Origin: Sphingomonadales bacterium
Lineage (GTDB): Bacteria > Pseudomonadota > Alphaproteobacteria > Sphingomonadales > Sphingomonadaceae
Direction of reading: 5' to 3'
Assembly: GCA_027488785.1 (NCBI GenBank)
Contig: JAIYAY010000028.1
Span: 1 to 64,000 of the forward strand
DNA length: 64,000 nt
The notes below the pieces were generated by a model. It did not search any database, had not been told where the DNA came from, and worked only from the letters and a program-made list of their open reading frames with translations. A program made the position numbers and the translations under genes. Positions 52,423 through 59,706 of this stretch are shown here, one piece after another. Each line of letters begins with the position of its first letter. The stretch's first letter is position 1.

Positions 52423-52632
52423 TTGGACTTTGAAGACGACAAGCGGGGATTTTTGCGGATCCTGGACAGCTTCTACGGCCGTATCTTTCGTTGCCCGCGC
52501 GGCAAGCACAAGCGTAGCAGCAGCCATATCCGTAAGACTGGCGACCAATACACGTCGCGCTGCCGCAGCTGCCGCAAGCCAATGGTGCGCCTCTCCAAGC
52601 GCAACTGGGTCCTCGACGACCGACGCGCCTAG
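52423..52632 (+). CDS. Small C-H-C-C putative zinc-binding protein (first copy)
   Basis: A 69-residue basic protein, probably starting at TTG 52423 (GGGAG 7 bases upstream). Cys24, His29, Cys47 and Cys50 form the pattern C-x4-H-x17-C-x2-C. Nearby segments are FRCPRGKHKR, GDQYTSRCRSC and NWVLDD. A second protein at 55093 has the same residues at the same spacing, which argues that both are real and related. Metal binding is inferred from the spacing. It ends 2 bases before the M48 protease gene, so the two are probably co-transcribed. Confidence 0.65.
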   Translation: MDFEDDKRGFLRILDSFYGRIFRCPRGKHKRSSSHIRKTGDQYTSRCRSCRKPMVRLSKRNWVLDDRRA

Positions 52633-52634
52633 GC

Positions 52635-53606
52635 ATGCGAATTCAGGCGCTCGGCATTCTGGTTGCACTCTCGACGTCCGCCTTTAGTGTAGACAGCCAC
52701 GCCACAGTCAGTGACGAAACGCAGGCCAGCCTGCTGGCACTTCAGAGAGACGACCAGCGCATTGCAGACACGGGCTGGCGCATCGCCTCACGCAATACAG
52801 ACGTCTGCCCCAAAATCTGGGCAGCAATCGGCGTCAGCCTGCACCATGTCAGCCAATATGAACCCACATATCGCGCCGCGGCACAAGCAGCATTTGGGCT
52901 AGACGACAGTTACCCATCTATCCTCGCAGTCGCCAAGGACGCGCCGGCGTCCGCCAGCGGCCTCCAACCAAACGACAGGCTGCGCGCAGTCAATGGCGTC
53001 GACCTCGCCGGCAATAGTCATCGGCAAAAAAGCGCCGCGAGCTATGAGGCAGTGTCCGCAGCCATGGCGGCGCTGGAGGCGCTGCCCGAAAAAAGCGCGG
53101 CGGTGCTGTCGATCGAGCGCGGTGACCAGAGACTTGAAGTCAGCGTGATACCCCAAAATGTGTGCCGCTCCCGCGTGGAGCTGGCGCCCGGCAACGCCAT
53201 CAATGCAAATGCAAATGGCCTCGTCGCGCAAATCTCGGGGCGCCTCGTCAACTGGGTCCAAAGCGACGACGAGCTCGCACTCGTCATCGCGCATGAGATG
53301 GCGCACAATCTCTTGGATCACCCCAAGAGGCTCAATGAAAAATCTGCGCTTTCGGGCCTCGCGACGAGCCTCGGCCTCTCGGGCAGGGCGCAGCGCCAAA
53401 TGGAGTTGGACGCAGACCGCATGGGGATAATCATGGCCGCACGTGCTGGCTATAATTACAAAATCGCCCCCGACTTTTGGGCAAGGCTAAATTCCAACGC
53501 CCCACTCGCCGCATTTCTGGCGACGACACACCCCGCGACGCGCGCGCGTCGCGAGAATGCGCAGCGGGTTGTGGACGCGTTAAATGCAAAGAACCTTAAT
53601 CGTTAG
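52635..53606 (+). CDS. Secreted M48-family metallopeptidase with PDZ domain
   Basis: A 323-residue protein with a signal peptide (about 1-23). A PDZ-like domain (about 85-170, with ASGLQPNDRLRAVNGVDL) precedes the protease domain. The zinc motif HEMAH is at 220-224 with Asp and Pro following (LLDHP), and the third ligand is the Glu of the QMELDADRMG segment. It should act in the periplasm, perhaps in envelope quality control like BepA, though it lacks a TPR domain. It is preceded at 2 bases by the C-H-C-C protein gene. Confidence 0.88.
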   Translation: MRIQALGILVALSTSAFSVDSHATVSDETQASLLALQRDDQRIADTGWRIASRNTDVCPKIWAAIGVSLHHVSQYEPTYRAAAQAAFGLDDSYPSILAVAKDAPASASGLQPNDRLRAVNGVDLAGNSHRQKSAASYEAVSAAMAALEALPEKSAAVLSIERGDQRLEVSVIPQNVCRSRVELAPGNAINANANGLVAQISGRLVNWVQSDDELALVIAHEMAHNLLDHPKRLNEKSALSGLATSLGLSGRAQRQMELDADRMGIIMAARAGYNYKIAPDFWARLNSNAPLAAFLATTHPATRARRENAQRVVDALNAKNLNR

Positions 53607-53656
53607 AGACTAAAGAACTTTACATAGTCCGCTAACGCCGAATGTTCCAACCCGCC

Positions 53657-54454
53657 TCACTGAACCTCTAAAAACCACCTATCCGTGCCCTCTAGGCCGA
53701 TGGCGGTCAGGCGACCCGAGGCGTAGGCGCCCGTGTCGATGCCGACGCGCCCGGGGCGCACGTCGGGCGCGTCGGTGATTGTGTGGCCGTGCACGACGCA
53801 GTTCCCCTCTTGGGAGGCGTGGCTCAGAAACGGCTCGCGTATCCAGCGCAAGTCGGCGGGCGTCTGGCTGTCGAGGTCGACGCCGGGCCGAATGCCGGCG
53901 TGCACGAATATATAGTCGCCAATGACGATCATGTCCTCAAAACCGCGCATGAAGTCGAGATCTTCGCAAGGAATGCGCGCCGCCATGGCGGCCTGCAACT
54001 CCTCGACCGTCATCTCCAAATATTCGTCACGCGTGACGCCGTAGGAGAGGATGGTCTCCTTTCCGCCGAAGCGGATGAATTGGCGCAGGACGCCTTCATC
54101 TTCCAGGGACTTCAGGAACATTTCTTCGTGGTTGCCAAACAGGATGCGCACGCGCCGCCTCTGGCTCCAGTCACGCGCGGCGTCGATCACGCCGCGGCTG
54201 TCGGGGCCGCGATCCACCAAGTCGCCTAGCAGTATGACGGTCGTCTCTGATGGCCCGCGCGCGCTGTCGTCGGCCTCGATGGCGGAGATGAGTTTTCCAA
54301 AGAGGTCGGCGCAGCCGTGAATGTCGCCGACCGCATAGACGCGCTGCCCGTCGGGGATGCGCGTCGCCGCGCGCTGCGGCGTGGGGGAAAGTAATTTCTG
54401 AAAGAAGTTTCGCATAACTGGCCGCCGATATAGACGCATTTGCGCATCCGACAA
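53657..54454 (-). CDS. Serine/threonine-type metallophosphatase
   Basis: A 265-residue calcineurin-like phosphoesterase of the PrpA/bacteriophage-lambda type. The metal motifs are complete: GDIHG (43-47), GDLVDRG (about 76-82), GNHE (about 108-111) and VHGHT near residue 219, with HAG at about 188. It could dephosphorylate proteins or small phosphate esters. The start may be ATG 54415 (MRNFFQKLL) rather than 54454. It has no operon partner. Confidence 0.88.
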   Translation of the reverse strand: MSDAQMRLYRRPVMRNFFQKLLSPTPQRAATRIPDGQRVYAVGDIHGCADLFGKLISAIEADDSARGPSETTVILLGDLVDRGPDSRGVIDAARDWSQRRRVRILFGNHEEMFLKSLEDEGVLRQFIRFGGKETILSYGVTRDEYLEMTVEELQAAMAARIPCEDLDFMRGFEDMIVIGDYIFVHAGIRPGVDLDSQTPADLRWIREPFLSHASQEGNCVVHGHTITDAPDVRPGRVGIDTGAYASGRLTAIGLEGTDRWFLEVQ

Positions 54455-54517
54455 GATGCGGAGACGGGGGCAGGCGAGGCTGGGTGCTGGAGAGGGCCGG
54501 GCGCAGGCGCGGCGCGA

Positions 54518-54817
54518 TTATCTCACATTTTCTATGTCGCCGTATAAGTCATCTAAGACCTTATCCGCCTTCTCCACCAGCCTATAGCGCACGCGTCGGC
54601 CGTCACCATCGAAGCTATCCTTTACGATGATGCCAGCTGCCGTCAGCTTGCGAATATAGTCGTGGATGGTAACGTGAGAGTATTTTGAGGCGTCGCATAA
54701 GTCTCGGATTTTCCGACCCTCATTGTCCTTCAGGAAAAGCAAAATCTCTGCCTCACAAGTCATTAGGCGGATGCGAAGATCATCCTCCATGATCCTAATG
54801 CGTTCAAGTTGCCCCAT
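54518..54817 (-). CDS. Winged-helix transcriptional regulator
   Basis: A 99-residue protein with a compact winged helix (about 18-85). The recognition helix is in SKYSHVTIHDYIRKLTAAG, and the wing is KDSFDGDGRRVRYRLVEK. There is no effector domain. MarR/ArsR-like DNA binding is likely. It is divergent from a 0.7-kb AT-rich region with long inverted repeats that could be its binding region. In sphingomonads such short regulators often lie near polysaccharide genes, but its targets are unknown. Confidence 0.75.
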   Translation of the reverse strand: MGQLERIRIMEDDLRIRLMTCEAEILLFLKDNEGRKIRDLCDASKYSHVTIHDYIRKLTAAGIIVKDSFDGDGRRVRYRLVEKADKVLDDLYGDIENVR

Positions 54818-54882
54818 ATCATCCTACTGCTAATGATGTATTCTCGGGATTGGACAATGTAGTTGTAAATTCAACGAAGTTT

Positions 54883-55064
54883 TTTTAAGTAAAATTTTTA
54901 ATACACTCCCACGCATTGTAGAATGAATTGGCGCACGCTGACAGCATCACATATACGGGGGTAAATTTACTGGGTGGACATTTGAACATCAGTTCATAGC
55001 CGAGGCGACGAGAGTTTCACACATTTAAAAAATAATCATTTGAATAAAAAAATTTTACTTAAAA
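54883..55064. repeat. Long AT-rich inverted repeat
   Basis: TTTTAAGTAAAATTTTT (54883-54899) and AAAAATTTTACTTAAAA (55048-55064) are exact reverse complements, 17 bases each, with about 148 bases between. They flank the promoter area between the winged-helix gene and the small C-H-C-C gene. The segment between them shows no gene. It could be paired regulator sites, a cruciform, or the ends of a miniature element. Confidence 0.75.
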
Positions 55065-55092
55065 CAGTCGCCTTTACATTATATGTAAAATT

Positions 55093-55269
55093 ATGTTTTC
55101 TTTTGTAAAACGCTACTTTGGATGTCGAAAAGGCCGCCACGAGCGCGACAAAAGACGCGTGCGGCACAATGGTGACACATTTGCCGCACCCTGTCGGCAC
55201 TGCGGCGCGCGCCTCATTAAAAATAATCGCGGAATTTGGGTGGAGAGCCCCGCCGCACCCAGCGCTTAG
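55093..55269 (+). CDS. Small C-H-C-C putative zinc-binding protein (second copy)
   Basis: A 58-residue basic protein (MFSFVKRYFGCRKGRHER at the start). Cys11, His16, Cys34 and Cys37 give C-x4-H-x17-C-x2-C, identical in spacing to the protein at 52423. FGCRKGRHER, GDTFAAPCRHC and IWVES align with FRCPRGKHKR, GDQYTSRCRSC and NWVLD. The ribosome-binding site is weak. Right of it, 55270-55530 has no supportable gene except the P450 leader. The paralogy is the main support for coding. Confidence 0.65.
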   Translation: MFSFVKRYFGCRKGRHERDKRRVRHNGDTFAAPCRHCGARLIKNNRGIWVESPAAPSA

Positions 55270-55530
55270 ATTTCGGTGACCTCCAACCCCTAGCCGCCGG
55301 ACGGGGCATAGGGGCAATTACGAACGCCGCCCGCATAATTCAGCACAATACCATCAGTGAATGCGCCTGCATTGGCCCCACATTGTAGCAGCTAAGAAGC
55401 CACAATTGGATTGCACAAGAATACAGCTGTTTGACGCCACCCTTCTTCCCCAAACCCACACCCCACTTGCGCGCTATTAACATCCATGGCAGTAAGTCTT
55501 AACCGCGCAATTAAATGAGGAAACACGCCC

Positions 55531-56898
55531 ATGGCCCTTGCCCATAGCGAAGCTGCGAACCCGCATTGGGTGCCGCGCAAGAAGATACATGAGCTTGCCC
55601 ATATTCCCGGGGAAAATGGTCCGCCGATCATTGGCACGACTTTTCGCGTGTTGCGCGACCCGCCGGCTTATGGCGCGCGCATGGTCAAAACCTATGGCAA
55701 AGTGTTCCGTACCAACGCCTTTGGTAATCCGACGGTGTCGCTGGTGGGCGCAGAGGCCAATGAGCTGTTGCTGTTTGACCGTGAAAAGCTGTTTTCGTCG
55801 GAGCAAGGCTGGGGCCCCGTTCTGAACTTATTGTTCCCGCGCGGATTGATGTTGATGGATTTCGACCACCACCGCATGGACCGCCGCGCATTGGGCATCG
55901 CGTTCAAGCCGGAGCCGATGCGCGCCTATACGCGGGACATGAACCGCATCTTTGCCGAACAGTTGAAGGATTGGCGCGGCGATATGTTGTTCTATCCGGC
56001 GATTAAGCAACTGACGCTCGATGTCGCGGCGAGCAGTTTCTTAGGGATCCCATTGGGGCCGGAGGCGGACAAGATTAACAAGGCCTTTGTCGACATGGTG
56101 CAGGCATCGGTCGCGCCGATCCGCGCGCCATTGCCCTTCACGCCAATGGGCAAAGGCGTTGCCGGCCGCAAATATCTTATCGATTATTTCGGTCCGCAAA
56201 TTGCCGAACGCCGCCGCAATGAAAACCGGCAAGATATGTTCAGCCAATTCTGCCGGTCCAAGCGCGAGGACGGCGAATATATGTCCGACGGCGAGCTCAT
56301 CGACCACATGAACTTCCTGATGATGGCCGCGCATGACACGATCACATCGTCGGTGACGTCGATGATCTGGTATCTTGCCAAGCATCCCGAGTGGCAGCAG
56401 AAATTGCGCGAAGAGTGCCTCGCCATTGCGCCTGCCGGATCGGACATCGCCTTTGCCGATCTCGATAAGTTCGAGCTGACCGAATATGCGTTTAAAGAAT
56501 CGCTGCGCTTGATTGCACCCGTGCCATCAATCCCACGCCGTGCGCTGCGTGATTTTGATTTCATGGGCTATCATATCCCCAAGGGCACGTCGGTAAGCAT
56601 CAGCCCGTCTTACGTCCATATGATGGAAGAATATTGGCCGAACCCGCATCAATTTGACCCCATGCGCTTCACCGCCGACCAGGTGAAGGCGCGGCATAAA
56701 TATGCGTGGGTGCCCTTTGGCGGCGGCGCGCATATGTGCCTTGGCCTGCACTTTGCGTATATGCAGACCAAGCTCTTCATGCACCATTTGCTGACGTCGG
56801 TTAAGGTCGAGATTGCCGATGGCTATGCCCCCGATTGGCAGGCTTGGCCGATTCCCAAGCCCAAGGATGGGCTGAAGGTCCGGTTAACACCTCTATAA
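55531..56898 (+). CDS. Cytochrome P450
   Basis: A 455-residue soluble bacterial P450. The proton-relay I-helix motif is AAHDTITS (266-273), ExxR is at Glu323-Arg326 (ESLR), and the haem-binding loop FGGGAHMCLGLHFA has proximal Cys403. GAGGAAAC precedes the ATG. No ferredoxin or reductase gene is adjacent. The substrate is unknown. The overall sequence resembles the P450 type common in sphingomonads and mycobacteria that oxidises hydrophobic compounds (from memory). Confidence 0.93.
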   Translation: MALAHSEAANPHWVPRKKIHELAHIPGENGPPIIGTTFRVLRDPPAYGARMVKTYGKVFRTNAFGNPTVSLVGAEANELLLFDREKLFSSEQGWGPVLNLLFPRGLMLMDFDHHRMDRRALGIAFKPEPMRAYTRDMNRIFAEQLKDWRGDMLFYPAIKQLTLDVAASSFLGIPLGPEADKINKAFVDMVQASVAPIRAPLPFTPMGKGVAGRKYLIDYFGPQIAERRRNENRQDMFSQFCRSKREDGEYMSDGELIDHMNFLMMAAHDTITSSVTSMIWYLAKHPEWQQKLREECLAIAPAGSDIAFADLDKFELTEYAFKESLRLIAPVPSIPRRALRDFDFMGYHIPKGTSVSISPSYVHMMEEYWPNPHQFDPMRFTADQVKARHKYAWVPFGGGAHMCLGLHFAYMQTKLFMHHLLTSVKVEIADGYAPDWQAWPIPKPKDGLKVRLTPL

Positions 56899-56947
56899 TG
56901 CGGGATTGCAAGCGGCGCCCAGCGCACTAAAGCTGCGCGCTGCACGC

Positions 56948-57727
56948 ATGGCCTATTCAGAACAGACAGATTGGAGCCGTGAAGACTTGCGCCGGCGTGG
57001 GTTTGGCCTCACCATCGCGCTGCTGCTTGAGGTCATCATCATATTGGCGATATTGAGCCTGAGCATGCGCGCGAGCGGACCTGCGGCAGGCACGCGCGGG
57101 CTCAGCACATTTTCGCTTGAGGCGGAGAGTGCGTCATCCGCCGAAAAGAGCGATGCGCAAACGCCCGTCACCAAAACACAGAAAAGCACAGCCACGCCGC
57201 CTATTCCAAAGCCCTTGCTGCCGCCCGTCAACCCGTTCAAAGCGCCGCCGCCCAACCCCGATTTCATCAAAGTCAGTAAGTCGGATTTTGACGCGATGGA
57301 TCTATCTAAACTGCCCGCAAGCGGCAGCACGGGCGCCGGCGAGAGCAAAGGCAATGGGCAAGGCGCGAAGGGCATGATGGGTCCAGGCCTTGGCCCCGGC
57401 GGCGCGCAGCTTTATCCGGTGGCGTGGCTGCGCGAACCCTATGACAGCGAACTTGCACCCTATCTCGCGACGGTTAAACGCATCCCGCCCGGCGCGTCGG
57501 CGGAAATCGCCTGCCGCATGATTGAACGTAACCGTGTCGAAAATTGCCAAATCATCGGCGAAAACCCGCGCGGGACAGGCCTTGCCAAGGCGCTGCGCCT
57601 CGCCGCGTGGCAGTTTTTGGTCAAGCCTCCGCGCATCGACAACAAGCCGCAATTGGGCGTGTGGGTGCGCATCCGCTTCAATTTCGGGGCGCGGGCGGTT
57701 GATGAGGGGACAGCGCCGTCAAACTAG
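56948..57727 (+). CDS. TonB-like single-span envelope protein
   Basis: About 259 residues. A short cytoplasmic N-terminus with RRRGFG is followed by one transmembrane helix (LTIALLLEVIIILAILSLSM), a Ser/Pro/Lys-rich periplasmic linker with PKPLLPPVNPFKAPPPNP, and a C-terminal folded domain (about 175-250) with two conserved-looking Cys. The layout resembles TonB or TolA energy transducers, but no strong C-terminal TonB signature is seen. The start at ATG 56948 is chosen over TTG 56906. It directly follows the P450 gene and may be co-transcribed. Confidence 0.65.
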   Translation: MAYSEQTDWSREDLRRRGFGLTIALLLEVIIILAILSLSMRASGPAAGTRGLSTFSLEAESASSAEKSDAQTPVTKTQKSTATPPIPKPLLPPVNPFKAPPPNPDFIKVSKSDFDAMDLSKLPASGSTGAGESKGNGQGAKGMMGPGLGPGGAQLYPVAWLREPYDSELAPYLATVKRIPPGASAEIACRMIERNRVENCQIIGENPRGTGLAKALRLAAWQFLVKPPRIDNKPQLGVWVRIRFNFGARAVDEGTAPSN

Positions 57728-57746
57728 GCGCTGCCCTCTCTTATTT

Positions 57747-59582
57747 TCACTTCCGCGAGGCAATCCATCCATCAACTTGCTCTTCGAGCACATCCAGCGG
57801 CACCGGACCTGATTTCAGCACCGTGTCGTGGAAGCCGCGTATGTCGAATTTCTTGCCCAGCGCCTTTTGCGCTTTGTCACGCAGCTCGCTGATTTTCAGG
57901 CGGCCGACCATATAGGCGGTCGCTTGGCCGGGGTAGATGATGTAGCGTTCAATCGCCTTGACGATGCCGCCAGGTGCATCGGCGCTATTGTCCTCGACAT
58001 ATTTAATCGCCTGTTCGCGGGTCCAGCGTTTGTGGTGCAGGCCGCTATCGACCACCAGGCGGATCGCGCGATGCAGTTCCAATTGCAGCCGCCCAAAGTC
58101 ACGTGCCGGATCGGTGTAGAGGCCCATATCCTTGCCCAGCTTCTCCGCATACAGGCCCCAGCCTTCTGAATAGGCCGTGACACCGCCAAACTGACGGAAA
58201 GCGGGCACGTCTTTTAGTTCTGTCTGGATTGCGCGCTGCATATGATGGCCGGGAACGCCCTCATGGTAAAACAGCGCCTCCACTTCGGTCAGCGGCATAT
58301 CCGCCATCTTGTACAAATTGGCATAATAAGTGCCAGGGCGTGAGCCGTCGGGGCTCGGGCTTTGGTAAAATGCCTTGCCCGCGGATTTCTCACGGAAGGC
58401 CTCAACGGGCTTCACGACCAAAGGTGCCTTGGGCAAAACGCCAAACCATTTTGGCAGCAAGGGCGTAACCGCGTCCTGCGCCTTTTGCGTTTCGGACAGA
58501 TAGAGGGCGCGACCTTCCGCGGTTTCGGGCGCGTAGAATTTGGGCTCGGTGCGCATATAGTTGAAATAGGCCTGAAGATCGCCCTTCACGCCCATCTTCT
58601 TCTGGACGACGCGCATTTCCTTATGAATGCGTGCGACTTGTGCGAGGCCCAGATTGTGGATCTGGTCAGGCGTCATATTGGTCGTGGTATAGTTGGCGAG
58701 ACGTTCGGCATAATAACCCGCACCGTCAGGGAAACGCCAAACACCGTCATCGGTTCCGGCGACCTTTTCCTGCGCCGTCATTTCGGCAATCAACGCCTCA
58801 TAAGCAGGCTTCACCGAAGCATTCAGCGCCTGCGCCGCGTCAGCGATCAACAGGTCTTTTTCGATCTGGCTGATCTTGAGTTTGGCCACCTTTGCCTTGA
58901 AATCTGCATATAGAGGCGCATCGGGACCATCGCCAAAGGGCGCGCCAGTAATAACATTGCGTGCGTCATTAATGACATAAGGATAGACCCATTTGGGCGG
59001 CGTAATGCCTTGCGCCGCGCGGCTCTTGGCTTGGGCGATCGCCTCCATCATGCCAGGGCCAAGGCCATAGAGGCGGCTGACATAGGCACGCGCGTCGGAC
59101 TTGTTGTCGACGCGGTGAATGTTGATGAGAAAGGCCGGCAACTGGCTCTGCGCGCCATTCATCTGGTCAAAGACATAGCCATAATCATTATATTTAAAGG
59201 CCGCTTCGCTGCGTTCCGCGCGTTTTTCAAACAGGCGGAAAGACAAGCGGTTTTCGGGCGAGAGCTTGGCAGGGTCAAAGCGGGCGCGCATTTCCTTCAG
59301 CGCCGAACGCTCGGCGGCCTGCGCGCGCATCTCGCCGGCGGTGGAAAAATCACCCCAGCGGCCATAGTCGCCGTCCTTAATACCGCGATAGGATTTACCA
59401 AGCGGCGAAAGCGCCAGTTGTTGCGCATCATATTCTTCGAAAAAGGCCTTGATCGCGGCATTCTGGTCGACTTCGACAGCAGCAGCAACCGGCGCAGGCG
59501 CCGTGGTTTGGGCAATCGCAGGCGTGGCCAATTGCACCCATGCAATGGCAAAGGCAGAAATAGTGGTTTTGGTGATACGCAT
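57747..59582 (-). CDS. DUF885-family secreted protein, putative metallopeptidase
   Basis: A 611-residue protein with a signal peptide (cleavage near IAQ-TT, about residue 25). The DUF885 signature is present: FYHEGVPGHHMQRAI, a zinc-site-like HExxxxHH, followed by GGVTAYSEGWGLYAEKLG. Members are thought to be periplasmic peptidases related to M32-type folds. Length is normal. It is convergent with the TonB-like gene and stands alone. Confidence 0.88.
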   Translation of the reverse strand: MRITKTTISAFAIAWVQLATPAIAQTTAPAPVAAAVEVDQNAAIKAFFEEYDAQQLALSPLGKSYRGIKDGDYGRWGDFSTAGEMRAQAAERSALKEMRARFDPAKLSPENRLSFRLFEKRAERSEAAFKYNDYGYVFDQMNGAQSQLPAFLINIHRVDNKSDARAYVSRLYGLGPGMMEAIAQAKSRAAQGITPPKWVYPYVINDARNVITGAPFGDGPDAPLYADFKAKVAKLKISQIEKDLLIADAAQALNASVKPAYEALIAEMTAQEKVAGTDDGVWRFPDGAGYYAERLANYTTTNMTPDQIHNLGLAQVARIHKEMRVVQKKMGVKGDLQAYFNYMRTEPKFYAPETAEGRALYLSETQKAQDAVTPLLPKWFGVLPKAPLVVKPVEAFREKSAGKAFYQSPSPDGSRPGTYYANLYKMADMPLTEVEALFYHEGVPGHHMQRAIQTELKDVPAFRQFGGVTAYSEGWGLYAEKLGKDMGLYTDPARDFGRLQLELHRAIRLVVDSGLHHKRWTREQAIKYVEDNSADAPGGIVKAIERYIIYPGQATAYMVGRLKISELRDKAQKALGKKFDIRGFHDTVLKSGPVPLDVLEEQVDGWIASRK

Positions 59583-59706
59583 TCGAAACTCTCCTGAAAA
59601 TCTTTATCGCAACGTCATATCAGCCCGACGCGCGAGGGAAAGCTGTGATTTCGTGGCTTGTCGAAACGGCAACGGCCTTTGTCGATGGCTTTGGCCTCGA
59701 AAAACC

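Noticed and set aside
56041-56787. Minus-strand frames opposite the P450 gene
   Set aside because: The plus strand carries all P450 motifs; no family is seen on the minus strand.
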